Shown here piece by piece: positions 44,211-52,944 of a stretch of 64,000 bases of DNA. The notes under the pieces were generated by a model that worked only from the letters and a program-made list of their open reading frames with translations, was not told the DNA's origin and ran no database searches. The position numbers and the translations under genes are program-made. Source of the DNA: Pseudonocardiales bacterium (GTDB lineage Bacteria; Actinomycetota; Actinomycetes; Mycobacteriales; Pseudonocardiaceae); assembly GCA_023252195.1 (NCBI GenBank), contig JAHEXI010000012.1:27241-91240 (forward strand). Reading direction: 5' to 3'. Position 1 is the stretch's first letter; each line of letters starts with the position of its first letter.

Positions 44211-44567
44211 GACCACTCGACCCGCCGCCAGCGGCGGCGCCACGCCGCCGACACCACCCGACAGAAAGCGAGACCACCGGGCATCACCGTTCGCGGCAAC
44301 CCCCGCCGAGAAATCGACCTCAACCTACTCGCCCAAGCACTCGTACTGATCTCCCGCAATCTTCACCAAGAGAACGACCCGGACAGGCAGGAACCGCCTC
44401 ATGATTACTTGCGAGCGCAAGAGCCCTTGCCACCGCACAATCGGCCGACGGCGACGCCGTTGTCTACTTGCTGTGTTCTGGCCGAGAGCCAGTGGACCCA
44501 GCTGGCAGGATCACCGGAGCCGACCGTTGGAGACCACCAACCGCGGCGTGCTTGTGGGTGGTCATGA
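44211..44567 (+). CDS. Small AICE protein without a recognisable start codon
   Basis: The frame encodes TRRQRRRHAADTTRQKARPP, GITVRGNPRREIDLNLLAQA and LVLISRNLHQENDPDRQEPP and ends in an ATGA overlap with the next gene, which supports it as real. AAGGAGG (44205-44210) is at the right distance for a start near 44217, but no ATG, GTG or TTG is in frame there. Either a start-codon mutation or a sequencing error. Confidence 0.35.
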   Translation, partial: DHSTRRQRRRHAADTTRQKARPPGITVRGNPRREIDLNLLAQALVLISRNLHQENDPDRQEPPHDYLRAQEPLPPHNRPTATPLSTCCVLAESQWTQLAGSPEPTVGDHQPRRACGWS

Positions 44568-44773
44568 CGGGCACTCGACGGCGAGGGCCTGGGGTTGTCG
44601 ACGACGAGCAGATCAGCGTGGTACTCCCAGAACAACCACCGGTGCTCACCCCGCAAGCTGCCGCAGCACTGCTCCATCTGCTGCGCAACGTGCACCGGAC
44701 CCGTGGGCACGAGGCTCGACAGGCAGAGGGGTCATCACCAGTATGTGTGGACGATCATGACAGGGGAGGGTAG
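44564..44773 (+). CDS. Small hypothetical protein before the integrase
   Basis: 69 residues: ISVVLPEQPPVLTPQAAAAL, LHLLRNVHRTRGHEARQAEG. ATG 44564 overlaps the previous frame's stop, and its own stop is 5 bases before the integrase start. Position is that of an excisionase or directionality factor, but no HTH is visible. Function unknown. Confidence 0.45.
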   Translation: MTGTRRRGPGVVDDEQISVVLPEQPPVLTPQAAAALLHLLRNVHRTRGHEARQAEGSSPVCVDDHDRGG

Positions 44774-44777
44774 TGGC

Positions 44778-46457
44778 GTGAGGGTGCGGTTCGCGTTCTA
44801 TGGGCGGGTGTCCACCGAGGATCAACAGGACCCGGAGGCGTCCCGCAACTGGCAGATCGCTCGGGCCCGGGCACTGAGTGAGCGCCACGGTGAGATCGTG
44901 GCCGAGTTCTTCGACGTCGGGCAGTCCCGCTCGATCCCGTGGAAACGCCGACCTCAAGCAGCCCTGCTGCTCGACGCGCTGAAAAACCCGCAGCGGGGGT
45001 TCGAGGCGATGGTGATCGGGGAACCTCAGCGGGCCTTCTACGGCAACCAATACGGACTCACCTTCCCCGTCTTCGTCCACTACAACGTGCAACTGTGGGT
45101 ACCCGAAGTGGGAGGAATGATCGACCCGGACTCCGAGGCCCATGACCTGGTGATGTCGGTATTCGGGGGGATGAGCAAAGGGGAGCGAACCCGGATCAAG
45201 ATCCGCGTTCGCTCCGCAATGGCCGCGCAGGCGCAGGTGGAAGGCCGCTACCTGGGTGGCCGCCCACCCTACGGGTACCGGGTGGTGAACGCTGGGCCGC
45301 ATCCCAATCCTGCAAAGGCGGCGGAGGGCAAGCGACTCAAGCGGCTAGACCCGGACCCCGTCACCACCCCCGTGGTCCAGCGGATCTTCCACGAGTACCT
45401 GATGGGCGCTGGTATCTACGCCTTGGCGCAGCGTCTGACGTCGGAGGGCATCCCTTCGCCGTCGGCGTATGACTCGGACCGCAACAAACACCGGTGTGGC
45501 CTGGCGTGGTCAAAAAGTGCCATCCGGACGATTTTGCGGAATCCGCGTTACACCGGGTATCAGGTATGGAATAAGCAACGGAAACAGGAATCGCTCATCG
45601 ATGTGGAGGATGTCGCGCTCGGGCATCGGACCGCTCTGGCCTGGAACCCCCGCGAGGAGTGGATTTTCTCCGACCAGCAGGTCCACCCCGCGCTCGTGAA
45701 CCAAGAGATCTTCCAGGAAGTCCAGCTCCGGCTGGGCTCGCAAGGCCCAACCTCGACCGGACGCACACTGCGGACCCAGCATCACTACGCACTGAAAGGA
45801 CTTATGATCTGCGCTGCCTGCGGCCGGCGGATGCAGGGCAACTGGAACCACGGACGGGCTCATTATCGATGCCGGTTCCCGAACGAGTACGCGGTGGGCA
45901 ACAAGATCGACCACCCGCTCACCGTGTACGTGCGCGAGAACGCAGTCCTCGATCCGCTCGACACCTGGCTGGCGCAAGCATTCGCCCCTCATCGAATCGA
46001 GCAGTCCCTGGCCGCATTGGAGCATGCGCAGCCTGACGACGCTCCCGCCGTCGAGGCGGCCCGACGAACGATCGCCGAGTGCGAACGCAAGCTCGCCCGT
46101 CACCGCGCAGCGCTGGAAGCCGGCGCCGATCCCGCACTGGTGGTGGCATGGATCCACCAGGTGCAGCAGCAACGCACCGTCGCGGAGGCAAGGCTGGCCA
46201 CCCTCACCAGCCACCACAGCACGAATCGACGGATCAGCCGAGACGACATCCACGCGATGGTCAACACGCTCGGTGGCTTGCTGAACACCTTGCGTCACGC
46301 CGACCCGGCAGACAAAGCGGAGGTCTACCGCGAGCTTGGTGTTCGCCTCACCTACGACCACACAGAACACACCGTACTGGCCGAAACCCGACCAACATCA
46401 TCCGTGTGCGTAGTGTTTGTGTCCGAGGGGGGACTTGAACCCCCACCCCCTTTGTAG
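44778..46457 (+). CDS. Large serine integrase (recombinase) of the AICE
   Basis: 559 residues from GTG 44778, with GGGGAGGG 8-15 bases upstream; ATG 44757 is an alternative. N-terminal resolvase domain with the nucleophile in FAFYGRVSTEDQ, and GMSKGERTRIKIRVRSAM helix; recombinase domain GGRPPYGYRVV with IRTILRNPRYTGYQVW; zinc ribbon CAACGRRMQ...HYRC; C-terminal coiled coil (AARRTIAECERKLARHRAAL). The last codons (VSEGGLEPPPPL) lie within the tRNA-Leu gene on the other strand, showing that the element is integrated there. Likely active. Confidence 0.9.
   Translation: MRVRFAFYGRVSTEDQQDPEASRNWQIARARALSERHGEIVAEFFDVGQSRSIPWKRRPQAALLLDALKNPQRGFEAMVIGEPQRAFYGNQYGLTFPVFVHYNVQLWVPEVGGMIDPDSEAHDLVMSVFGGMSKGERTRIKIRVRSAMAAQAQVEGRYLGGRPPYGYRVVNAGPHPNPAKAAEGKRLKRLDPDPVTTPVVQRIFHEYLMGAGIYALAQRLTSEGIPSPSAYDSDRNKHRCGLAWSKSAIRTILRNPRYTGYQVWNKQRKQESLIDVEDVALGHRTALAWNPREEWIFSDQQVHPALVNQEIFQEVQLRLGSQGPTSTGRTLRTQHHYALKGLMICAACGRRMQGNWNHGRAHYRCRFPNEYAVGNKIDHPLTVYVRENAVLDPLDTWLAQAFAPHRIEQSLAALEHAQPDDAPAVEAARRTIAECERKLARHRAALEAGADPALVVAWIHQVQQQRTVAEARLATLTSHHSTNRRISRDDIHAMVNTLGGLLNTLRHADPADKAEVYRELGVRLTYDHTEHTVLAETRPTSSVCVVFVSEGGLEPPPPL
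46404..46430. repeat. Attachment-site junction of the serine-integrase element
   Basis: GTGTGCGTAGTG (46404-46415), seen also at 786 and inverted at 19602, joins the 3' end of the tRNA-Leu gene (TGTCCGAGGGGGG). It is the element-chromosome boundary, since everything to the right is conserved chromosome. Confidence 0.55.
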
Positions 46458-46504
46458 GGGACTAGCACCTCAAGCTAGCGCGTCTGCCATTCCGCCACTC
46501 GGAC
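46420..46504 (-). tRNA. tRNA-Leu (GAG)
   Basis: Reverse-strand sequence folds as a class II tRNA: acceptor GTCCGAG/CTCGGAC, D-arm GTGGCGGAATGGCAGACGC, anticodon stem CTAGC, loop TTGAGGT (anticodon GAG, Leu), stem GCTAG, variable arm TCCCCTACAAAGGGG, T-arm GTGGGGGTTCAAGTCCCC. CCA is not encoded. The integrase 3' end overlaps its acceptor and T-arm. The gene is complete despite the insertion, so the element restores the tRNA end. Confidence 0.9.
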
Positions 46505-46638
46505 TTACCACCAGGGCAACATTCGCCCGCACCAATACCACCGTGCGGTGCGCCACGAGGGTAGCCGATCGCCAGCCGATGCCCCAACCCGGCGCGGATA
46601 TCGTAGATCGCGCACATCAGCGGTGGTAGGAAGGCTAG

Positions 46639-47964
46639 ATGGAGCGACCGGCGGACACCAGCACGGCGGAGGACGAGGTCGTCGGCCTGGCCAGCGACCT
46701 GATTCGGATCGACAGCACCAACACCGGCGACCCGGACACCCTCGTCGGCGAGCGGGCTGCCGCGGAGTACGTCGCCGAGAAGCTCGGCGAGGTGGGTTTC
46801 GAGGTCACCTATCTCGAGTCCGGGGCGCGGGGACGGGGCAATGTGATCGTCCGGCTGCCCGGTGCCGATCCCACGCGGAGCGCGCTGCTCGTACACGGCC
46901 ACCTCGACGTGGTTCCCGCCGACGCCAGCGAATGGTCGGTGCACCCGTTTTCCGGCGCGGTGCAGGACGGTTACCTGTGGGGCCGTGGTGCGGTCGACAT
47001 GAAGGACATGGTCGCGATGATCATCGCCGTGGCCCGGCGGTTCCGGCGCGACGGTGTGGTCCCCCCGCGAGATCTCGTCTTCGCCTTCGTGGCCGACGAG
47101 GAGGCCGGCGGGATGCAGGGCGCGCACTGGTTGGTCGAGCACCGTCGTGATCTGTTCGAGGGGTGCACCGAGGCGATCAGTGAGGTCGGCGGGTTCTCCT
47201 TGACCGTGCGCGAAGGGCGCCGGCTGTACCTGATCCAGACCGCGGAGAAGGGCATCGCCTGGATGCGGCTGCGGGCCCGCGGCCGGCCCGGCCACGGAGC
47301 GGTCGTGCACGAGGACAACGCGGTGACCGCGCTGTGTGCGGCGGTGACCCGGCTGGGCAACCACCGTTTCCCCCTGGTGATGACCGACTCGGTGCAGGAG
47401 TTCCTGACCGCCGTCGGAGAGGAGACCGGGCTGGACTTCTCCGGCGACAACCTCGAAGGTGCGGTCGCCAAACTCGGTGCGCTCGCCCGGCTCATCGGTG
47501 CGACCCTGCGCGACACCGCCAACCCGACGATGCTCGACGCCGGCTACAAGGCCAATGTCATTCCTTCGACCGCGGAGGCCGTGGTGGACTGCCGGGTCTT
47601 GCCCGGGCGTCAGGCAGCGTTCGAACGGGAGGTCGATGCGCTACTCGGTCCCGACGTCACTCGAGAATGGGTGCAGAGCCTGCCGCCGGTGGAGACGACC
47701 TTCGACGGCGACCTGGTCGCCGCGATGGACGCCGCGATCCGGCGCGAGGATCCTGGCGCACGCACGGTCCCCTACATGCTCTTCGGCGGCACTGACGCCA
47801 AAGCGTTCAGCCGGCTGGGCATGCGCTGCTTCGGGTTCGCGCCGTTGCGGCTGCCGCCCGACCTCGACTTCGCCGCGATGTTCCACGGTGTCGACGAACG
47901 GGTGCCGATCGACGGGCTGACCTTCGGCACTCGCGTCCTCGACCGGTTCCTCCGGAGCTGTTGA
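46639..47964 (+). CDS. M20-family metallopeptidase
   Basis: 441 residues, full length. Metal ligands: [13 protein letters not shown] (His, Asp), [10 protein letters not shown] (bridging Asp), FVADEEAGG (catalytic and metal Glu), and C-terminal [10 protein letters not shown] (His). A dimerisation insert ([20 protein letters not shown]) is present as in ArgE/DapE/CPG2 enzymes. Cytoplasmic hydrolase of peptides or N-acylated amino acids; substrate not predictable. ATG 46639 with AGGAAGG. It is the first chromosomal gene right of the tRNA. Confidence 0.88.
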   Translation: MERPADTSTAEDEVVGLASDLIRIDSTNTGDPDTLVGERAAAEYVAEKLGEVGFEVTYLESGARGRGNVIVRLPGADPTRSALLVHGHLDVVPADASEWSVHPFSGAVQDGYLWGRGAVDMKDMVAMIIAVARRFRRDGVVPPRDLVFAFVADEEAGGMQGAHWLVEHRRDLFEGCTEAISEVGGFSLTVREGRRLYLIQTAEKGIAWMRLRARGRPGHGAVVHEDNAVTALCAAVTRLGNHRFPLVMTDSVQEFLTAVGEETGLDFSGDNLEGAVAKLGALARLIGATLRDTANPTMLDAGYKANVIPSTAEAVVDCRVLPGRQAAFEREVDALLGPDVTREWVQSLPPVETTFDGDLVAAMDAAIRREDPGARTVPYMLFGGTDAKAFSRLGMRCFGFAPLRLPPDLDFAAMFHGVDERVPIDGLTFGTRVLDRFLRSC

Positions 47965-48005
47965 TTCTGCTAACGTCGCGCGCGTAGCAGTCTTGGTTCC
48001 AAGGG

Positions 48006-48040
48006 ACGCCTGTGGAGCAAGCGCCACAGGCGTTTCGTTG
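48006..48040 (+). terminator. Terminator-like hairpin after the M20 gene
   Basis: ACGCCTGTGG pairs perfectly with CCACAGGCGT across an 8-base loop, followed by TTCGTTG. A 10-bp GC-rich stem 40 bases after the stop. Confidence 0.55.
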
Positions 48041-48151
48041 TGTCCGGCGAGCGTGGTGCGTGCCTGCACGGCGCAAACCGGATGGGCACGACAGCGAGCC
48101 GGGACACCCGCATTGCGGGCCGAACAGGCGGCCCGAGCAAGGAGATGGAAG

Positions 48152-48361
48152 ATGGCGACCGGCACGGTCAAGTGGTTCAACGCGGAGAAGGGGTACGGCT
48201 TCATCACTCAAGATGGTGGCGGTCCCGACGTCTTCGCCCACTTCTCGGCGATCCAGGCGACCGGCTATCGCTCGCTGGAGGAGAATCAGCGGGTGGAGTT
48301 CGAGATCACTCAGGGGCCCAAGGGTCCGCAGGCCGATCAGATCCGCGCGCTGCAAGGCTGA
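48152..48361 (+). CDS. cspA: Cold-shock protein (CspA family)
   Basis: 69 residues, one cold-shock domain. RNP1 motif KGYGFIT and RNP2 VFAHFSAI are intact; start [20 protein letters not shown] is typical. Single-stranded nucleic-acid chaperone. ATG 48152 follows CAAGGAG at 8-12 bases. The leader after the preceding terminator is about 110 bases, leaving space for the structured 5' region usual for csp genes. Confidence 0.95.
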   Translation: MATGTVKWFNAEKGYGFITQDGGGPDVFAHFSAIQATGYRSLEENQRVEFEITQGPKGPQADQIRALQG

Positions 48362-48483
48362 CGGCTGCCTCGCAGGGTCGGGGCTCCCGACCCGGATCGA
48401 CTACCCGACTCACCAATGGGGTCCGCACCGGATGGCGCGGGCCCCGCTTTATGCTGCGACGCTTATTGCTGCGGCGCGAAGGC

Positions 48484-48702
48484 TTACAACGACAGCTTGG
48501 GCTGAGCGACCGGGGTCCGCTGCCGGCGCAACAATACGGTGCGGGTTCCGCCGGGATACACCCGCACCTGGGACAATTCCCAGCCCGCAAATTCGGCCTG
48601 CACCGCGAGCTGAGTCGCTGCGGTTCGCCGGGATACCTCCGGCGGTAACCGCAGCGGCTGGTACTCCCAGTCGGGGCTATCACCGTCAATTGTCTCGATC
48701 AT
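48484..48702 (-). CDS. DUF5703 family protein
   Basis: 72 residues: DWEYQPLRLPPEVSRRTAAT, AVQAEFAGWELSQVRVYPGG, RTVLLRRQR. Matches the DUF5703 pattern found across Actinobacteria. Its ATG overlaps the stop of the lipoprotein gene (TAATG), so it is coupled to it. Function unknown. Confidence 0.8.
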   Translation of the reverse strand: MIETIDGDSPDWEYQPLRLPPEVSRRTAATQLAVQAEFAGWELSQVRVYPGGTRTVLLRRQRTPVAQPKLSL

Positions 48703-49721
48703 TACTGCACCACCCGTTCGGGATCGATCACCTGCAGTCCTGCCCCTGATGCGGAAACGACGTAGACCCGGCCGCTGACCGGGTCTACTGCCACTGCATC
48801 GGGTTGATGCACGGTAGGCACCCGGTGCACGATCACCGGCTCGCCTCCAGCCACTCCGAGCCCGACCACCTCATCGCGGCCGGTCAGGGTGACCCACACC
48901 AGGTCGCGCCGGCCGTCATAGGCCAGCGCGTAAGGCGCGCCCGGCAGCGGGAAACGCTGCCGCAGCACCGGTGGATCGCCGGCGAAGGCCAACAGCTCGC
49001 CGTCGCGGGTGTCGGAGACCAGCAGCCGACCGAACCTGTCGGCCACCGCACTGGCGGCCCCGTTGCCCGCGCGCAACGCGGGACTGATCTCGCCGGTAGA
49101 CAGGTCCACCACACTGACCGCACTGCGGCCCCGGTCGAGAACCCAGACCTTGGCTCCGCCAGCGGCCGGGATCAGGCGCGTTGCGTCGATGAACCCCGGG
49201 ATGACCCGGTTGCCGTCCAGCACGACAAGCCGGTCACCCAGCGCAACCACGGTGCCGCCACCCACCGTCACGACCCCGTGCGCCGGACCACTGAGATCCG
49301 TCCTGCTCGGTGCCCCACCATCGAGCGGGACGCGGATCAGCGACCCCGGCGCGGTGATCGGCACCAGCAGCGGACCGCCGTCGGCTGCGAGCACGAGATC
49401 CGCTGCCGGGCCCGGCAGCGGCACCTGCCGTGGCGGCGCCGCGCCGTCCAGGGTCGTCAGCAGGAGCCGTGGCGGGTCGTCCAGGGCCACCGCGACCGTC
49501 TTGCTGTGGGGATCGACCACTACTGCGGTAGCCGGCGCGCCGAGCGGCCTGATGGTTCCCGCGGGTGCCGGGCCGCCCAGCGGAGCCGACGCCGGCTCGA
49601 CTGGCGGGACAGCTTGCTGCCCGGCGGAGCCGCCCACCGTGCCACATCCCGCGATCAGCCCGGCGACGAGCAACGCAGCAAGCATTGCCGCGCGCCGGGC
49701 ACCGAGCACTCCGACCTCCAT
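48702..49721 (-). CDS. Lipoprotein with beta-propeller repeats
   Basis: 339 residues. Signal peptide AAMLAALLVAGLIAGC with lipobox LIAGC, so exported and lipid-anchored. The mature part consists of repeated VVVDPHSKTVAVALDDPPRL-like and AVDPVSGRVYVVSASGAGLQ blades, as in YncE/NHL-type propellers. Ligand unknown. Operon with the downstream DUF5703 gene. Start ATG 49721 has no obvious strong ribosome site; ATG 49685 is an alternative. Confidence 0.8.
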   Translation of the reverse strand: MEVGVLGARRAAMLAALLVAGLIAGCGTVGGSAGQQAVPPVEPASAPLGGPAPAGTIRPLGAPATAVVVDPHSKTVAVALDDPPRLLLTTLDGAAPPRQVPLPGPAADLVLAADGGPLLVPITAPGSLIRVPLDGGAPSRTDLSGPAHGVVTVGGGTVVALGDRLVVLDGNRVIPGFIDATRLIPAAGGAKVWVLDRGRSAVSVVDLSTGEISPALRAGNGAASAVADRFGRLLVSDTRDGELLAFAGDPPVLRQRFPLPGAPYALAYDGRRDLVWVTLTGRDEVVGLGVAGGEPVIVHRVPTVHQPDAVAVDPVSGRVYVVSASGAGLQVIDPERVVQ

Positions 49722-49922
49722 GTCGGTAGGGGGCGAGGTGTGGGGTCAAGCATTCCTGACATGACACCCTCACGTCATCCCCAGGTAGCCGGTTGTTGGC
49801 ATTAATCCGCTAATTGGACGGACACCCTAGCCCTGCGCCGCTGACCCTGTGCAGTCCTCCGTGACCGAGCTGTGACCAGCCCGGTGCGCGGTTAGTCCAT
49901 CTAAGCGATAACGTCAACAGCT

Positions 49923-50615
49923 GTGACTACTACGGTCGACATCGTTTTGCCGTGCCTGGACGAAGCCGAGGCGCTGCCCGGTGTCCTGGCCGCGATGCCT
50001 GCGGGCTACCGGGTCCTCGTCGTCGACAACGGCAGCACCGATGACACGGTCGCCGTCGCCGTCGCCTGCGGCGCCACCGTGGTGTCCGAACCGCGACGTG
50101 GCTACGGCGCCGCGGTGCACGCCGGGTTGCTCGCCGCGACCGCCGATCTGGTCGGTGTGCTCGACGCCGACGGATCGCTGCCGCCGCAGGCGCTGCCCCA
50201 GCTGGTGGCGGAGGCGGCCAACGGCACCGACCTCGCCGTCGGCCGGCGGATACCGCAGGCGGGCTCGTGGCCGTGGCATGCCAGGGCCGGCAACATAGTG
50301 CTGGCCGCAGTGCTGCGGCAGCAGGGGCTGCCGGTGCATGACATCGCACCGATCCGGGTCGGAAGGCGCCAGGCGCTGCTCGATCTGGGCGTCACCGACC
50401 GCGCTTGTGGTTACCCACTGGAGTTGCTGCTGCGGGCCGGTGCCGCGGGCTGGCGGGTGCGCGAGTTCGACGTCGAGTACCGGCCGCGCACCGGCGGGCG
50501 GTCCAAGGTGTCCGGGTCGGTCCGCGGCACGGTGCGCGCCGCCCGCGATATGGCCGCGGCGATGCGGCGGGTCAGCCGAGTCGACGTTCTGGATAGCCCA
50601 ACTCGATTGCACTGA
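49923..50615 (+). CDS. Family 2 glycosyltransferase
   Basis: 230 residues. GT-A fold signature VDIVLPCLDEAEALPGVLAA, DNGSTDDT (nucleotide binding), GVLDADGS (metal-binding acidic motif), then HDIAPIRVGRRQALLDLGVT and GYPLELLLRAGAAGWRVREF, the usual end of DPM1/GtrB-like enzymes but without membrane helices. Donor and acceptor cannot be told. It converges on the aldo/keto reductase gene and overlaps its 3' end by 44 bases. Confidence 0.85.
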   Translation: MTTTVDIVLPCLDEAEALPGVLAAMPAGYRVLVVDNGSTDDTVAVAVACGATVVSEPRRGYGAAVHAGLLAATADLVGVLDADGSLPPQALPQLVAEAANGTDLAVGRRIPQAGSWPWHARAGNIVLAAVLRQQGLPVHDIAPIRVGRRQALLDLGVTDRACGYPLELLLRAGAAGWRVREFDVEYRPRTGGRSKVSGSVRGTVRAARDMAAAMRRVSRVDVLDSPTRLH

Positions 50616-51534
50616 CGTCATCGAGCGCGGCCCGGATCGCGGGCGCCAGCTCCACCTCCTCGGCGGCCAGCGAGCCGGCCAGCTGGGTGGCGTTGCGGGC
50701 GCCGACGACCGGGGCGACCACGCCCGGCTGGTCGCGTACCCAGGCCACGGCGACTTCCAGCGGGGACACCCCGAGCCCGTCGGCGGCGGTGACCACGGCC
50801 TGCACGATCCGGGTCGCCCGGTCGGTGCGGTGGTGTTCGACGTAGCGCGCGTAGTGCGGCGACGCGGCCCGGGAGCCGGCCGGGGTGCTGTTGCGGTACT
50901 TGCCGGTGAGCACCCCGCGGGCCAGCGGTGCCCAGGGCAGCAGGCCCATCCCGTGGTGCGCCGCCGCGGGCACCACCTCGCGTTCCACCCCCCGCTCCAG
51001 CAGCGAGTACTCCACCTGGGTGGACACCAGCGGCACCTCGGAGACGGCTCTGGCGGTGGCCAGCTGCCAGCCGGTGTAGTTCGACACCCCGACATAGCGG
51101 ACCTTGCCACAGCGCACCGCGTCGGCCACCGCGGACAGCGTCTCCTCCAGCGGCACGGCCGGATCCCAGGCGTGCAGCTGCCACAGGTCGATGTGGTCAG
51201 TGCGCAGCCGGCGCAGCGATCCGTCCAACGCCGCGAGCAGCGCCGCCCGCGACGCTCCGCCGCCGAACGGCCCGCCGTCGCGATGCGCCACTGCCTTGGT
51301 GGCGACCACCAGCTCGTCGCGCGGAATCACGTCGGCCAGCAACCCGCCCAGGATCCGCTCCGACTCACCATCGCTGTAGACGTCCGCGGTGTCCACCAGC
51401 GTTCCGCCGGCATCGACGAAGGCGACGAGCTGGGTCGCGGCCTCCTCGGCGTCGGTGTCCTGGCCCCAGGTCATCGTTCCGAGCGCGAGCCGCGACACCC
51501 GCAGTCCGCTGCGGCCGAGATAACGCTGTTGCAC
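50572..51534 (-). CDS. Aldo/keto reductase
   Basis: 320 residues. Catalytic tetrad visible: Asp and Tyr in LVDTADVYSDGESERILGG, Lys in ELVVATKAVAH, His in IDLWQLHAWDP. NADPH-binding C-terminal loop VVAPVVGARNATQLAGSLAA. Soluble NADPH-dependent carbonyl reductase of the YajO/YghZ-like type; substrate unknown. The start is 35 bases from the divergent phosphatase gene, so they share a promoter region. Confidence 0.9.
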   Translation of the reverse strand: MQQRYLGRSGLRVSRLALGTMTWGQDTDAEEAATQLVAFVDAGGTLVDTADVYSDGESERILGGLLADVIPRDELVVATKAVAHRDGGPFGGGASRAALLAALDGSLRRLRTDHIDLWQLHAWDPAVPLEETLSAVADAVRCGKVRYVGVSNYTGWQLATARAVSEVPLVSTQVEYSLLERGVEREVVPAAAHHGMGLLPWAPLARGVLTGKYRNSTPAGSRAASPHYARYVEHHRTDRATRIVQAVVTAADGLGVSPLEVAVAWVRDQPGVVAPVVGARNATQLAGSLAAEEVELAPAIRAALDDVSAIELGYPERRLG

Positions 51535-51569
51535 GGGGGTGCACGCTAGCGGGTGCGTAGGGTGGCGGC

Positions 51570-52268
51570 GTGGGCACCGTGATCCTTCTTCGACATGGCC
51601 GGTCCACGGCGAACTCCGCGGGCGTGCTGGCCGGGCGCACCCTGGGGGTGGGCCTCGACGAGGGCGGGGTGGCCCAAGCCCACGCGCTGGTCGAGCGTCT
51701 CGCGCAGCTGCCGCTGGCAGCGGTGGTCAGTTCCCCGCTGCAGCGTTGCCGGGAGACGGTGGCCCCGCTGGCGCAGGCGCGCGAGCTCGAGGTGACCGTC
51801 GACGACCGGTTCATCGAGGTGGACTACGGCCAGTGGACCGGGCGGGAGCTCAGCAAGCTCGGCAAGGAGCCACTGTGGAAGGTGGTGCAGTCACACCCCT
51901 CGGCGGCGGTATTCCCCGGTGGGGAGGGCCTGGCCGCGCTACAGGCCCGGGCGGTGGCCGCGGTCCGCGAGTGGGACGCCAAGCTGGCCGCCGAGCACGG
52001 CCCGCAGGTGCTGTGGCTGGTCTGTTCACACGGCGACGTCATCAAGGCGGTGCTCGCCGACGCGCTGGGCGTGCACCTGGACGGTTTCCAGCGCATCGTC
52101 GCCAACCCGTGCTCGGTCAGCGCCGTGACCTACACCGAGACCCGACCGTTCGTCCAGCGGGTCAACGACTGCGGTGACGACCTGCGTGCCCTGGTCCCAC
52201 CCAAGCGTCGGCGCCGGCGGCGGCCCTCGTCGGACGCCACGCCCGGGGGTTGCACCGGCATCAGCTGA
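51570..52268 (+). CDS. Histidine phosphatase (MSMEG_4193-type)
   Basis: 232 residues. Phosphoglycerate-mutase-like motifs: ILLRHGRSTANSAG (phospho-His), SSPLQRCRET (Arg), RFIEVDYGQWTGRELSKLGK, WLVCSHGDVIKAVLAD (second His). Ends with a basic Arg-rich tail. First member of a three-gene actinobacterial cluster (phosphatase, DUF3090, SCO1664-type kinase) conserved in gene order, suggesting a common though unknown pathway. Confidence 0.88.
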   Translation: MGTVILLRHGRSTANSAGVLAGRTLGVGLDEGGVAQAHALVERLAQLPLAAVVSSPLQRCRETVAPLAQARELEVTVDDRFIEVDYGQWTGRELSKLGKEPLWKVVQSHPSAAVFPGGEGLAALQARAVAAVREWDAKLAAEHGPQVLWLVCSHGDVIKAVLADALGVHLDGFQRIVANPCSVSAVTYTETRPFVQRVNDCGDDLRALVPPKRRRRRRPSSDATPGGCTGIS

Positions 52269-52285
52269 GGCGTGCGCTCGACGGT

Positions 52286-52357
52286 GCCGGGTGCTGTGGT
52301 GTCGCCGGGTGCTCTGGTGTCGCCGGGTGCTCTGGTGTCGTCAGGTGCTCTAGTGTT
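52286..52357. repeat. Four 18-bp tandem repeats
   Basis: Unit GCCGGGTGCTCTGGTGTC at 52286, 52304, 52322 and (diverged) 52340. Fills the gap between the phosphatase stop and the DUF3090 start, ending 9 bases before the ATG. Confidence 0.75.
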
Positions 52358-52366
52358 GGTAGGGCC

Positions 52367-52933
52367 ATGTCCCGTGTCATCCACGTCTTCCGCACCCCCG
52401 ATCGATTCGTCGCGGGCACCGTCGGCGAGCCCGGCGACCGCACGTTCTATCTACAGGCCGTCGACGAGGCCAAGGTGGTCAGCGTGCAGATGGAAAAGGA
52501 GCAGGTCGCCGTCCTCGCCGAGCGCCTGTCCGCGCTGCTTGACGAGGTCGTCCGGCGATTGGGCGACGCCGCTGCCGCCGAGTCCGACGAGCTCCCGGTC
52601 GACACTGAGCCGTTGCGCACCCCGGTCGAGCAGGAGTTCCGGGTCGGCACCATGGGGCTGGGCTGGGACATTGAATCGCGGGCCATCGTCGTGGAGCTGC
52701 TTGCGGTCAGCGAGCAGGAGATCGACGAGTCCATGGTGCTCGATGACGCCGAGGAGGGCCCCGACGCCGTTCGGGTGTTCCTGTCCCTGGAGCAGGCCCG
52801 AGCGTTCGCCGTGCGCGCCGTACGGGTGATCTCGGCGGGCCGCCAGCCCTGCCCGCTGTGCAAGGAGCCGTTGGGACCCAAGGGGCACATCTGCCCACGG
52901 CAGAATGGCTACCGTCGTCAGGCTGAGGCCTGA
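52367..52933 (+). CDS. DUF3090 family protein
   Basis: 188 residues. SRVIHVFRTPDRFVAGTVGE and GDRTFYLQAVDEAKVVSVQM begin the family; C-terminal CPLCKEPLGPKGHICPRQNG is a Cys4-type zinc site. ATG 52367 is used; the open frame runs on upstream through the tandem repeats without homology. Middle gene of the conserved phosphatase-DUF3090-kinase set; function unknown. Confidence 0.88.
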   Translation: MSRVIHVFRTPDRFVAGTVGEPGDRTFYLQAVDEAKVVSVQMEKEQVAVLAERLSALLDEVVRRLGDAAAAESDELPVDTEPLRTPVEQEFRVGTMGLGWDIESRAIVVELLAVSEQEIDESMVLDDAEEGPDAVRVFLSLEQARAFAVRAVRVISAGRQPCPLCKEPLGPKGHICPRQNGYRRQAEA

Positions 52934-52944
52934 GCGGGGCCGCG

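Noticed and set aside
44105..44404. Open frame starting in an ATGA overlap with the translocase gene
   Set aside because: Encodes Pro/Arg/Thr-rich sequence across the inverted repeat; another frame (44211-44567) has better coding character.
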